Assembly: GCA_003561835.1 (NCBI GenBank)
Contig: PWVN01000206.1
Span: 1-25,734 of the forward strand
Length of the DNA stretch: 25,734 nt
Reading direction: 5' to 3'
From: Syntrophomonadaceae bacterium
Lineage (GTDB): Bacteria > Bacillota > Dethiobacteria > PWVN01
A program made the translations under genes and the position numbers. Shown here in pieces: positions 7,432-14,715 of this stretch. The notes under the pieces were generated by a model, which made no database searches, had not been told where the DNA came from, and saw nothing but the letters and a program-made list of their open reading frames with translations. The stretch's first letter is position 1; each line of letters starts with the position of its first letter.

Positions 7432-7701
7432 CTAGACCAGTTTCCCCAGGAGGCACTGCTCCCGGAGCCTTTTAAGGCCGCGGCTGATGGCCCGGGCCCG
7501 GACCTCTCCGATGCCCTCCACCCGGTTTAGCCTCTCGGGCGGGGAAGATTTAATCTCCTTAAGGGAACCCAGATCCCTCACCACATTATCGATGACACCC
7601 CGGGGAAGCCGGGGTATTTTGCTTAGAAGCCGGTAACCCCGGGGCTGCGCCGGTTCTCCCAGGCAGCATTCCTCCTGGCTGTACCCCAAAATCCTGCCCA
7701 T
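7432..7701 (-). pseudogene. disA: Truncated disA: C-terminal helix-hairpin-helix part only
   Basis: The 89-codon frame matches the C-terminal end of DisA: MGRILGYSQEE, then PRGYRLLSKIPRLPRGVIDN and the HhH motif VEGIGEVRARAI. Complete DisA is about 355 residues with an N-terminal diadenylate cyclase (DAC) domain that makes c-di-AMP and a linker. Here radA stops at 7721, only 19 nt upstream of this frame, so there is no room for the DAC domain in any frame. The only in-frame ATG (7699-7701) has no ribosome site at proper distance. GGAAGG near the radA stop instead serves an out-of-frame ATG at 7717-7719. It may be a deletion remnant, or a retained HhH-only protein that could still bind branched DNA. 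The DNA-binding motif itself is intact. Confidence 0.8.
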
Positions 7702-7720
7702 ATGAAAGAAAGGGTGCGCA

Positions 7721-9088
7721 TCACCTTCCCAGGCAGATTTCCAGGGCTTCCTCCAGGGTGGCCACGGGGACCAGGCATGCTCCCTGGATTTTTGCTGCCT
7801 TGTCGGCGGCAGCGGCGGGGATGAAGAAGCGGCAAAAGCCCAGCCGGACCCCTTCCCGGATCCGTTCCTGGACCCGGTTGACGGAGCGGATTTCCCCTGT
7901 CAGGCCCACCTCCCCGATGAAAAGGTCCTGCCCGCCGGCCGGGCGGTTCTTGAAGCTGGAGGCCAGGGAAAGGGCCAGGCCCAGATCCACAGCCGGTTCT
8001 TCCAGACGCACCCCTCCCACCACTTTGACGAAGGCGTCATGATCCTGCAGGTAAAGCCCGGCCCGTTTCTCCAGGACGGCCAGAATCAGGGCCACCCGGT
8101 TGTAGTCCAGCCCCGTAGCCATGCGGCGGGGAGCCGGCAGGCGGCTTTGGGCCACCAGGGATTGAACCTCCACCAGCAGGGGCCGGGTCCCTTCCATGCT
8201 GGCCACCACCACGGATCCGGCGGTATGGGCCGGGCGCTGGGTTACGAAGAATTCCGAGGGGTTGGCGACCTCCCGGAGCCCTTCCTCTTCCATGGTGAAA
8301 ACCCCGATTTCGCTGGTGGTCCCGAAGCGGTTCTTGACGGTGCGCAAAATCCTGTAGCTGTGGTGACGCTCCCCTTCAAAGGAGAGGACACAGTCCACCA
8401 TGTGCTCCAGGACCTTGGGCCCGGCAATCAGGCCTTCTTTGGTGACATGGCCCACCAGGAACATGGCCATGCCCCCTTCCTTGGCCGCCCTGATGAGGGA
8501 AGCGGTGCAGTCCCGGACCTGGGAAACACTGCCGGCGGAGGAGGTGAGGGCCGGGTCGCTGACGGTCTGGATGGAATCCACCACCACCGCCCGGGGCCTG
8601 ACCTTCTCCAAGTATTCCAGGATCAGGGACAGGTCCGTCTCCGGTGCCAGCAGCAGGTTGGGGTGGCAAGCCTTCAGGCGCTCTCCCCGCAGCTTGATCT
8701 GATAGGCGGATTCCTCTCCGGATATGTACAGAAGGGGGTACCCCTGCCGGGCCAGGCCGGCACAAACCTGCAGAAGCAGGGTGGACTTGCCGATCCCAGG
8801 GTCCCCGGTGAGGAGGACCACGGAGGCAGGCATGACCCCCCCGCCCAGGGTCCGGTCGAACTCCCCCATCCCCGTCAGGAGCCGCTCTTCCTGTTCCCCC
8901 TTGACGGCGGTTATGGGGCAGGGGGCCGCAGGGTTCCTGGTCCCCTCTCCCCTTCCCTTCCGTTCTTTTTTAGAATACCGTTCCTCCACAAAAGTATTCC
9001 AGGCCAGGCAGCCGGGACACTTCCCCATCCAGCGGGGAGACTCGTAACCGCATTCATGGCAAAAAAAACTGCTGGTAGCCTTGCCCAT
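7721..9088 (-). CDS. radA: DNA repair protein RadA (Sms)
   Basis: RecA-like ATPase that drives branch migration of recombination intermediates. It has 455 residues, full length. Domains in order: N-terminal C4 zinc finger (C10, C13, C24, C27); ATPase core with Walker A GDPGIGKS at 95-102 and the Walker B segment AVVVDS; the RadA-specific KNRFG motif at 252-256; and a C-terminal Lon-protease-like domain (about 290-455). The start ATG (9086-9088) follows GAGGTG at 5 nt and lies 8 nt after the upstream protease gene. In most Firmicutes radA lies between clpC and an intact disA. Here the upstream neighbour is a hydrogenase-maturation protease and the downstream disA is truncated. Confidence 0.96.
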   Translation of the reverse strand: MGKATSSFFCHECGYESPRWMGKCPGCLAWNTFVEERYSKKERKGRGEGTRNPAAPCPITAVKGEQEERLLTGMGEFDRTLGGGVMPASVVLLTGDPGIGKSTLLLQVCAGLARQGYPLLYISGEESAYQIKLRGERLKACHPNLLLAPETDLSLILEYLEKVRPRAVVVDSIQTVSDPALTSSAGSVSQVRDCTASLIRAAKEGGMAMFLVGHVTKEGLIAGPKVLEHMVDCVLSFEGERHHSYRILRTVKNRFGTTSEIGVFTMEEEGLREVANPSEFFVTQRPAHTAGSVVVASMEGTRPLLVEVQSLVAQSRLPAPRRMATGLDYNRVALILAVLEKRAGLYLQDHDAFVKVVGGVRLEEPAVDLGLALSLASSFKNRPAGGQDLFIGEVGLTGEIRSVNRVQERIREGVRLGFCRFFIPAAAADKAAKIQGACLVPVATLEEALEICLGR

Positions 9089-9096
9089 AATTCACC

Positions 9097-9570
9097 TCAT
9101 TCCCCCGAGAGAAGGGCCAGTTCGTGCCACGCCATATCCAGCAGGAACTCCAGGCCTGCCTTGACCTCCGGGCTCAAGCCGACCCCAAAGAGGGTCCTCT
9201 CCTTTATTTCCATGGCCAGCACGATGACGGTGGGAAAATCCTTTGCCTTTCGGCCCCTGTAGAGAACCTGCAGGGGAACCACCAGGTTGAACCCGTGGAT
9301 GGTGCCGCCGAGAACCTTTTCCATATTCCCGGCCTTCACTTCCAGGCGGTGGACGGTCCCGGGAGGCTTTTCCCCTTGGGCTGTGGCATCGATAATGAGG
9401 AGGCAGCTGCAGTCCTTGAGGACCTGGAGGAAATCCACCCCCGGCTTCCCCATCTCGACCACCTCCACTTCCGGCGGCAGGATCCCCTCCCTGAGGATGC
9501 GCACGGCATGAATGCCCACCCCCTCGTCCCGGGAAAGAAGGTTGCCGCAGCCCACAATTTTTACCCGCAT
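9097..9570 (-). CDS. Hydrogenase maturation protease family (HyaD/HycI, peptidase M52)
   Basis: A 157-residue protein with the fold signature GCGNLLSRDEGVG near the N-terminus, LLIIDA in the middle and TIHGFN further on. These provide the Glu, Asp and His equivalent to the nickel-binding residues of HybD. Family members cut the C-terminal peptide from the large subunit of NiFe hydrogenases after nickel insertion. I chose the ATG at 9568-9570 because GGGGTGAAG lies ahead of it; an ATG at 9586-9588 has a poorer site. No hydrogenase subunit is in this window, so its target is elsewhere or it has another role. It probably shares a transcript with radA. Confidence 0.82.
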   Translation of the reverse strand: MRVKIVGCGNLLSRDEGVGIHAVRILREGILPPEVEVVEMGKPGVDFLQVLKDCSCLLIIDATAQGEKPPGTVHRLEVKAGNMEKVLGGTIHGFNLVVPLQVLYRGRKAKDFPTVIVLAMEIKERTLFGVGLSPEVKAGLEFLLDMAWHELALLSGE

Positions 9571-9621
9571 ATCTTCACCCCAGTCCATGTGAACTGCCCT
9601 GTTCCCTGCAAAGAAAATTTC

Positions 9622-9651
9622 AGTATAAGTTTATTCCCAAACCCGCTTCAC
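9622..9651 (-). promoter_or_regulatory. Weak candidate promoter ahead of the M52 protease-radA unit
   Basis: A -10-like TATACT (9622-9627) has a poor -35 (GTGAAG, 9646-9651) 18 nt upstream, in the AT-rich 89-nt gap after pyrE. No U-rich terminator follows pyrE, so read-through from the pyr operon is the alternative. Confidence 0.35.
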
Positions 9652-9659
9652 AAGAAGCA

Positions 9660-10232
9660 TTACTTTCGGCTGCCGGGTTTTACCAGGGGAAGGCCCTTCC
9701 TGCACAGGGGGCACTCCCGGGGCGGGTAGCTCTCCACGGCCAGGGAGAGGAGGCTTCGCAGGGGTACGTCAAAGGCAAGGCTCCCGGCGCTGCGGTCCAC
9801 CAGGACAGCCACCTCTGTCACCCCTCCCCCGGCCTGCCGGAGCACTTCCATAACCTCCCGGACAGAGCCTCCGGTGGTGATGACATCCTCCACCACCAGG
9901 ACCTTTTCTCCCGGCTCCACCCTGAACCCCCGGCGCAGGGTCATTTTCCCCTCCCCCCGCTCGGCGAAGAGGGCCGGCACCCCCAGGGTGCGGCCCATCT
10001 CATAGGCCAGGATGATCCCTCCCAGGGCGGGGCCGATAACCAGGTCCAGTTCCTTCTCTTTAAGCTCCTCCGTCAGCTGGCGGCAGAGCCTGGCAGCCAG
10101 GTCGGGGTGCTTCAGGACCTGGGCACACTGCAGGTACTGGGAGCTGTGGCGCCCGGAAGTCAGTAAAAAGTGGCCTTCAAGCAGCACTCCTGTTTCCCGG
10201 AAAATATGCAATACTTCATCGCGGCAGAGCAT
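9660..10232 (-). CDS. pyrE: Orotate phosphoribosyltransferase
   Basis: Converts orotate and PRPP to OMP, the fifth step of UMP synthesis. It has 190 residues. The PRPP-binding loop VLVVEDVITTGGS is at 111-123 and the flexible-loop Lys/Arg segment around 90-101 (ERGEGKMTLRRGF) is intact. The C-terminal tail PPRECPLCRKGLPLVKPGSRK is the form seen in thermophile/Clostridia PyrE. The ATG (10230-10232) has AGGAGG 6 nt upstream and lies within the end of pyrF (17-nt overlap). It is the last gene of the pyr operon. Confidence 0.96.
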   Translation of the reverse strand: MLCRDEVLHIFRETGVLLEGHFLLTSGRHSSQYLQCAQVLKHPDLAARLCRQLTEELKEKELDLVIGPALGGIILAYEMGRTLGVPALFAERGEGKMTLRRGFRVEPGEKVLVVEDVITTGGSVREVMEVLRQAGGGVTEVAVLVDRSAGSLAFDVPLRSLLSLAVESYPPRECPLCRKGLPLVKPGSRK

Positions 10233-10962
10233 CGGATCCCTCCTTTCCCGGTTTTAGTGTTTCCAAAAGGGCCTTGAGGGCTGCCGGGGGGTCCGGGGCC
10301 GCCGTTACAGGACGGCCGATGACCAGGTAGTCGGCCCCGGCCTCCACCGCCTCCCGGGGAGTCATGACCCGTTTCTGGTCCATCCGCTCCGACCCCGGGG
10401 GGCGGATACCGGGGGTTACGATGAGAAAATCTTCCCCCAGTTCCCGGCGCAGCCGGGCCGTTTCCCGGGGGGAAGCCACCACCCCCTGGAGGCGGCAGCG
10501 CCGGCAGAGACGGGCCAGCTCCAGGACCTGCTCCTCCAGGGGCCGGGTAACCCCCACCCGGCGAAGGCCCTCCCCGTCCATGGAGGTGAGAACCGTCACC
10601 CCCAGAACCAGGGGTGGGTCCATCCCCCGCTGCCGGGCCTCCTCGAAGGCCGCCCCGGCGGCAGCCCTAAGCATCTCCTCTCCCCCCAGGGCGTGGAGGT
10701 TGAACATGAAGGCGCCGCTGGCCGCCGCCGCCCGGGCCGCCCCGGCGGCGGTGTTGGGTATATCGTGAAACTTCAAATCCAGAAAGACCCGGCCGCCCCG
10801 CTCCCGGATCTTTCTCACCACCGGGGGCCCCGCGTGGTGGTAGAGCTCCAGGCCTACCTTGAAATAGGGGGTTAAGGGGAGGAGGAGTTCCACCAGTTCC
10901 AGGGCTTTTTTCTCTCGCGGCACGTCCAGGGCGACGATGACCCTGCCTTTCGCCTCAGCCAT
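10216..10962 (-). CDS. pyrF: Orotidine 5'-phosphate decarboxylase
   Basis: Decarboxylates OMP to UMP, the last step of the pathway. The 248-residue TIM barrel has VIVALDVP at the N-terminus and the catalytic D-x-K-x-x-D motif in FLDLKFHDIPNT (D62, K64, D67). VTPGIRPPGS and YLVIGRPVTAA near the C-terminus make the phosphate site. The ATG (10960-10962) follows AGGTG at 7 nt and overlaps pyrD by 8 nt. Confidence 0.97.
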   Translation of the reverse strand: MAEAKGRVIVALDVPREKKALELVELLLPLTPYFKVGLELYHHAGPPVVRKIRERGGRVFLDLKFHDIPNTAAGAARAAAASGAFMFNLHALGGEEMLRAAAGAAFEEARQRGMDPPLVLGVTVLTSMDGEGLRRVGVTRPLEEQVLELARLCRRCRLQGVVASPRETARLRRELGEDFLIVTPGIRPPGSERMDQKRVMTPREAVEAGADYLVIGRPVTAAPDPPAALKALLETLKPGKEGSDALPR

Positions 10963-11929
10963 TCTCTCTCACCTGCTTTGCCGGCATATTTCTCTTCCAG
11001 TTTCGGCGGGCCAGCCCGCAGATTTCCTCCAGGCGGGGGATGCCCCTGTGCACCAAGTATGCCTCCAGGCCCGCCTGGACCCGCCCAAAGACAGAGGGGT
11101 CCACCAGCCCTGCGGTGCCGATGGCCACGGCGGAAGCCCCCGCCAGGAGAAACTCCAGGGCGTCCTTTGCCGAGGCAATGCCCCCCATGCCGATGATGGG
11201 GATGTCCACGGTTTCCGCCACCTGCCAGACCATGCGCACCGCCACGGGCCGCAGGGCGGGCCCCGACAGGCCCCCCGTTACGTTGGCCAGCAGGGGAACC
11301 TGCCCCTCGATATCGATGGCCATCCCCGTCAGGGTATTGATCAAGGACAGGGCATCGGCCCCTCCCGCCGCCGCCGCCCGGGCTGTTTCCCGGATATCGG
11401 TGACGTTGGGGGTCAGTTTCACGATCAGGGTCCGGGGGAAAACCTGCCGGACGGCCCGGACCAGGGTTTCCACCTGCAGGGGGCAGGTCCCAAAGGCCAT
11501 ACCCCCCCGGGCCACGTTGGGGCAGGAGATGTTCACCTCCAGGGCCGCCGCCGGGGGGCTTAATGCCAGCCGGCGGGCCGTCTCCACGTATTCCTCCGGG
11601 GTTTCCCCCGCCACGTTTACAATGATGGGGGGCTTCAGCCCCTTCAGGCGGGGGAGTTCCTCGGCCATCACCCGGTCCACTCCCGGGTTCTGCAGGCCGA
11701 TGGCGTTCAAAAGCCCTGCCGGAACTTCCCCGAGCCGTGGGGGCGGGTTTCCCCCCCGGGGCCTCAGGGTAGTCCCCTTGACCACGATGGCCCCCAGGGA
11801 GTTCAGGTCCAGAAACTCTGCGAACTCCCGGCCGAAGCCAAAACAGCCCGCTGCCGTCAGCACGGGGTTTTCCAGGGTCAGGGAGCCAATTTTTACCGTC
11901 ATGTCGGGCCTTGGAATTTTCCCGGTCAC
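10955..11929 (-). CDS. pyrD: Dihydroorotate dehydrogenase 1B, catalytic subunit
   Basis: Oxidises dihydroorotate to orotate using FMN. It has 324 residues from a GTG at 11927-11929 that overlaps the pyrK stop as GTGA and has GGAGG 7 nt upstream. The next in-frame ATG (11900-11902) also lies before the conserved region. The sequence VKIGSLTLENPVLTAAGCFGFG is the usual N-terminus. NISCPNV carries the catalytic Cys typical of class 1 enzymes, and IIGMGGIASAKDALEFLLAGASAVAIGT is the FMN phosphate site. The adjacent pyrK places it in class 1B (PyrD2-PyrK2, NAD+ as acceptor). Confidence 0.96.
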   Translation of the reverse strand: MTGKIPRPDMTVKIGSLTLENPVLTAAGCFGFGREFAEFLDLNSLGAIVVKGTTLRPRGGNPPPRLGEVPAGLLNAIGLQNPGVDRVMAEELPRLKGLKPPIIVNVAGETPEEYVETARRLALSPPAAALEVNISCPNVARGGMAFGTCPLQVETLVRAVRQVFPRTLIVKLTPNVTDIRETARAAAAGGADALSLINTLTGMAIDIEGQVPLLANVTGGLSGPALRPVAVRMVWQVAETVDIPIIGMGGIASAKDALEFLLAGASAVAIGTAGLVDPSVFGRVQAGLEAYLVHRGIPRLEEICGLARRNWKRNMPAKQVRENG

Positions 11930-12726
11930 AGTTCCACCTCCCCGGCAAAAAAGACAGGCCCTTCGGTGCACACCCGCCTGTAGGGGGCATCCCCCCCGGA
12001 GGCAGGGCAAACGCACCCCAGGCAGGCGCCGAAACCGCAGGCCATGCGGGCCTCCAGGGAAACCTGGAGGGGGATAGCGCCCCCCACTGAGGCCAGGCGG
12101 GCCACCTCCCGCAGCATGGGCGCCGGGCCGCAGGCAAAGAGGCGGCAGGCCTCCCGGCCAGGCCCCTCATCCAGAAACTCCTGCAGGGGTCCCGTCACCA
12201 GCCCCTGTCGGCCCAGGCTGCCGTCCTCCGTGGCGATGACCAGGTCTTCCCCCAGGGCAGCGGCAATCCTTCCCCGAAAAGCCAGGTCTGCCGCCCGCCG
12301 GCCCCCCAGAAAAAAGGTCAAGGGGACCTGCTTCTCTCTAAGCCTTGCAGCCAAAAAGTACAAGGGGGCCGCACCCACGCCGCCGGCCACCAGCAGGGCC
12401 CGGGTATTTGGGCTCAAGCCCTCCAGGGAAAACCCCCGGCCCAGGGGAGCGATGAAATCCACCTCATCCCCCTCTTTCAACCCCGACAAAAGCCGGGTCC
12501 CCTGTCCCACCACCCTGTACAGGAAATGCAGGGCCCCCGTCCCCCGGTCCTGGTGGTAGATGCTGAGGGGGCGCCGCAGCAGAGGGTCCAGGGCTTTTCC
12601 CACCTTGAGCCCGGCAAACTGGCCCGGCCGAGCGGCAGCCATGCCCTCTGCCCCCACCGTCAGTTCCCTGTATTCTTCCCCCAGGGGGATGTGGGAGAGG
12701 ACCAGGCCCCTCCTTTGCTCAAACAC
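11926..12726 (-). CDS. pyrK: Dihydroorotate dehydrogenase electron transfer subunit
   Basis: Carries electrons from PyrD to NAD+ through a 2Fe-2S cluster and FAD. The 266-residue protein has an N-terminal FAD-binding barrel (RRPLSIYHQD is the flavin-binding motif) and a middle NAD-binding domain (ALLVAGGVGAAPLYFLA). A C-terminal cysteine cluster, CGFGACLGCVCP followed by a Cys in RRVCTEGPVF, holds the iron-sulfur cluster. The start is GTG at 12724-12726 with AAGGAG 8 nt upstream. It overlaps the pyrC stop by 8 nt and the pyrD start by 4 nt, so the operon is fully coupled here. Confidence 0.95.
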   Translation of the reverse strand: MFEQRRGLVLSHIPLGEEYRELTVGAEGMAAARPGQFAGLKVGKALDPLLRRPLSIYHQDRGTGALHFLYRVVGQGTRLLSGLKEGDEVDFIAPLGRGFSLEGLSPNTRALLVAGGVGAAPLYFLAARLREKQVPLTFFLGGRRAADLAFRGRIAAALGEDLVIATEDGSLGRQGLVTGPLQEFLDEGPGREACRLFACGPAPMLREVARLASVGGAIPLQVSLEARMACGFGACLGCVCPASGGDAPYRRVCTEGPVFFAGEVEL

Positions 12727-14065
12727 CGCCGTCTCTCCTTTCCCGGCCCCTCTCCGCCAGGGGGACCACGGCCCCCCACAGGACGGTCATCACGGGCCAC
12801 CCCTTGAGGGCCTTGCCCTCGAAGGGGGTATTTTCTCCCAGAGAACAGAAATCTTTTCCCCGGACCTCCCGGCTGGCCCTCATGTCCACCACGGTGATGT
12901 CGGCAGGCGAGCCCGGGGCCAGGGTACCGCCGGGGATCCCCAGAATCCTGGCAGGGGCGGCGGAAAACCGCCGGACCAGTTCCTCCAGGGTCAGGATGCC
13001 CGGCTCCACCAGGCCGGTGATGAGGGCAGGCAGGGCCGTCTCCAGGCCCACCACCCCGAAGGGGGCCCGGGACAGGCCCCGGGCCTTTTCCTCAGGGGTA
13101 TGGGGGGCGTGGTCCGTGGCGATACAGTCGATGACCCCCTCTTTTACCCCGCGGATTACCGCTTCCCGGTCGGCTTCCCCCCGCAGGGGGGGGCTCATCT
13201 TGGCGTTGGCCCCGTAGACTTCCACCGCCTCCTCCGTCAGGAGCAGGTGGTGGGGGGTGGCTTCCGCCGTCACGGGAAAGCCTTTACCCTTGGCCCAGGC
13301 GATGAGCTCCACCGCCTGGGCTGTGCTGACATGCTGGATGTGCAGGGGGCAGCCGGTGTGGGCCGACAGGAGCAGGTCCCGGGCCACCATGAGGTCCTCT
13401 GCCGTGCCGGGGCTGCCGGGGCAGCCCAAACGGCGGGCAACCTCTCCCAGATTCATGACCCCCCGGGTGAGGCTTGGTTCCTCGCAGTGGCTGAAAACCC
13501 TCCTGCCCAGGTCCCGGGCTGCCTCCATCCCCCGGGCCATGAGGGCGGCGGAGGCCACGGACTTCCCGTCGTCGGAAAAAGCTACGGCCCCGGCCCGGGC
13601 CAGGGCCTCAAGGTCAGCCAGTTCTTCCCCGTGAAGGCCCCGGGTGAGGGCCCCCAGGGGATATACCCGGGGCGCCCGGTCCAGATTTTGGGCCTTCTTC
13701 AGGATATATTCCACCACCCCTGGCCCGTCCGCCACCGGATCCGTATTGGCCATGCAGACCAGGGCGGTGATTCCCCCGGCCACGGCGGCGGCACAACCGC
13801 TCTCGATGGTTTCCTTCTCTTCCTGGCCCGGCTCCCGCAGGTGAACGTGCAGGTCGATAAAGCCCGGCAGGACCACCAGTCCCGAAACATCCACCTCCCG
13901 GACTTTGTCCCGGAAGGCGGCATAATCCAGGCCGGGGAAGGACACGCCTTCCAGGCCCAAACCCACGGCAGCCACCTTTTCCCCTGCCACCAGGATGTCC
14001 CGGGGCCCGTGGATCCCCTGCAGGGGGTCTACCAGATGACCGCCTTTGAGCAAGACAAGATTCAT
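12719..14065 (-). CDS. pyrC: Dihydroorotase
   Basis: Cyclises carbamoyl-aspartate to dihydroorotate. It has 448 residues, a type I-like amidohydrolase as usual in Firmicutes. The metal-binding HxH lies in GFIDLHVHLREPG (H73, H75). Further ligands lie in the SHCEEPSL, HIQHVSTA and CIATDHAPHTPEEK segments, and the C-terminal GSPADITVVD closes the small beta domain. The ATG at 14063-14065 has GGGAGG 9 nt upstream; the open frame extends to 14230 but without homology or a ribosome site. It is the first pyr gene of this unit. pyrB, carA and carB, which flank pyrC in B. subtilis, are absent. Confidence 0.96.
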   Translation of the reverse strand: MNLVLLKGGHLVDPLQGIHGPRDILVAGEKVAAVGLGLEGVSFPGLDYAAFRDKVREVDVSGLVVLPGFIDLHVHLREPGQEEKETIESGCAAAVAGGITALVCMANTDPVADGPGVVEYILKKAQNLDRAPRVYPLGALTRGLHGEELADLEALARAGAVAFSDDGKSVASAALMARGMEAARDLGRRVFSHCEEPSLTRGVMNLGEVARRLGCPGSPGTAEDLMVARDLLLSAHTGCPLHIQHVSTAQAVELIAWAKGKGFPVTAEATPHHLLLTEEAVEVYGANAKMSPPLRGEADREAVIRGVKEGVIDCIATDHAPHTPEEKARGLSRAPFGVVGLETALPALITGLVEPGILTLEELVRRFSAAPARILGIPGGTLAPGSPADITVVDMRASREVRGKDFCSLGENTPFEGKALKGWPVMTVLWGAVVPLAERGRERRDGGV

Positions 14066-14085
14066 GGGCACAGCCCTCCCGGATA

Positions 14086-14110
14086 GAAATTCCTTCGGGG
14101 GAATTATTTC
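14086..14110 (-). promoter_or_regulatory. Small hairpin in the pyrC leader, role unclear
   Basis: An imperfect inverted repeat (GGAAT with ATTCC plus an outer GAA/TTC) lies in the 89-nt gap ahead of pyrC. There is no U-tract after it and no recognisable PyrR-binding loop. A purine-rich AAGGAGG at about 14132-14138 has no start codon nearby. Regulation by attenuation is possible but not shown. Confidence 0.25.
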
Positions 14111-14154
14111 GTGAAGGTGGGGCTTATTTCCTCCTTTCGACGGCAAAACCCTGT

Positions 14155-14589
14155 CTAGATGCTGATCTTGCGGCCCGGCCGGGCCTTGCGGAAGAGGGGA
14201 TGAAAGAAAACCTCGTGGTTTACCCGCCACAGCTGGTCCCGGTACCCGGAGGCCACCCGGGTGCAGTGGTCGGGGAAGAGTTCGTAGCGCAGCAGAGATG
14301 CCACCTGGTAGTAGAAGTCCCGGCCCTCCCTGGAGGGGGACAGCAGCTTCTTCTCCACCAGGTTGCTTTTGATCAAATCCTTCATATGGCCGTCCACCTC
14401 GAAGCTGTAGGCCCCCTGCCGGCTCTTGTAGAAATCGTAAACAAGACGGGGGCGCAGGCTCCCGGCGTTGACTTTGGCCAGAAAGAGGAGGTTGTGGATG
14501 GTCCGGGTGTCTTCAAAGGGGTAGGAGAGGAGGAGTTTCAGCAAGAAAACATGGTACAGGGTGTATGTAAAGGTCATGGGGGTACTCAT
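14155..14589 (-). CDS. Small uncharacterised protein, possibly YwgA/Panacea-like
   Basis: A 144-residue protein whose ATG (14587-14589) is preceded by GGGAGG at a proper distance. I do not recognise it firmly. The segment RTIHNLLFLAKVNAG...YDFYKSRQGAYSFEVDGHMKDLIKSNLVEKK (about residues 29-80) recalls the core of YwgA and Panacea/SocA-type (DUF4065) proteins. Those have a Lys/Leu-rich first helix, then a Phe/Tyr plus G-x-Y-S turn and a helix. The C-terminal third is basic and aromatic-rich. There is no signal peptide and no convincing membrane span. It lies between a strong terminator and pyrC, so it may be the first gene of the pyr transcript. No clear promoter was seen in the 54-nt gap upstream. 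Confidence 0.7.
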   Translation of the reverse strand: MSTPMTFTYTLYHVFLLKLLLSYPFEDTRTIHNLLFLAKVNAGSLRPRLVYDFYKSRQGAYSFEVDGHMKDLIKSNLVEKKLLSPSREGRDFYYQVASLLRYELFPDHCTRVASGYRDQLWRVNHEVFFHPLFRKARPGRKISI

Positions 14590-14643
14590 AGCAACCTCCC
14601 GGTGTTTTTACCAGTATTTTGCACCAGGGAGAGGAAATTATGC

Positions 14644-14675
14644 AAAAAGCCCCGGAAGAGAGCCCTTCCGGGGCT
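14644..14675 (-). terminator. Strong terminator of the MBL-yhaM-TPR unit
   Basis: On the minus strand an 11-bp perfect stem (AGCCCCGGAAG / CTTCCGGGGCT, 14665-14675 with 14648-14658, 6-nt loop) is followed by a run of U. It begins 40 nt after the TPR gene stop. Confidence 0.92.
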
Positions 14676-14715
14676 GTACCATTATCGCCGGCTGACGCCG
14701 CAGGCCCCCTGCCGC

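Noticed and set aside
7623..7835. A minus-strand frame with an ATG at 7717-7719 overlapping the radA stop, possible start of a disA product.
   Set aside because: It runs out of frame with the DisA homology and ends after about 30 codons past that ATG. It may be a relic of the original start but is not a convincing gene.
9645..9658. GCTTC-TTGT-GAAGC hairpin right after pyrE as a terminator.
   Set aside because: The stem is only 5 bp and is followed by GGGTTTGGG, not a U-tract.
12560..14086. A long plus-strand open frame opposite pyrK and pyrC.
   Set aside because: It mirrors a real dihydroorotase gene; its composition is that of a GC-rich antisense frame.
14066..14154. PyrR-type attenuator ahead of pyrC.
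   Set aside because: No anti-antiterminator loop consensus and no terminator U-tract were seen; only a small bulged hairpin.
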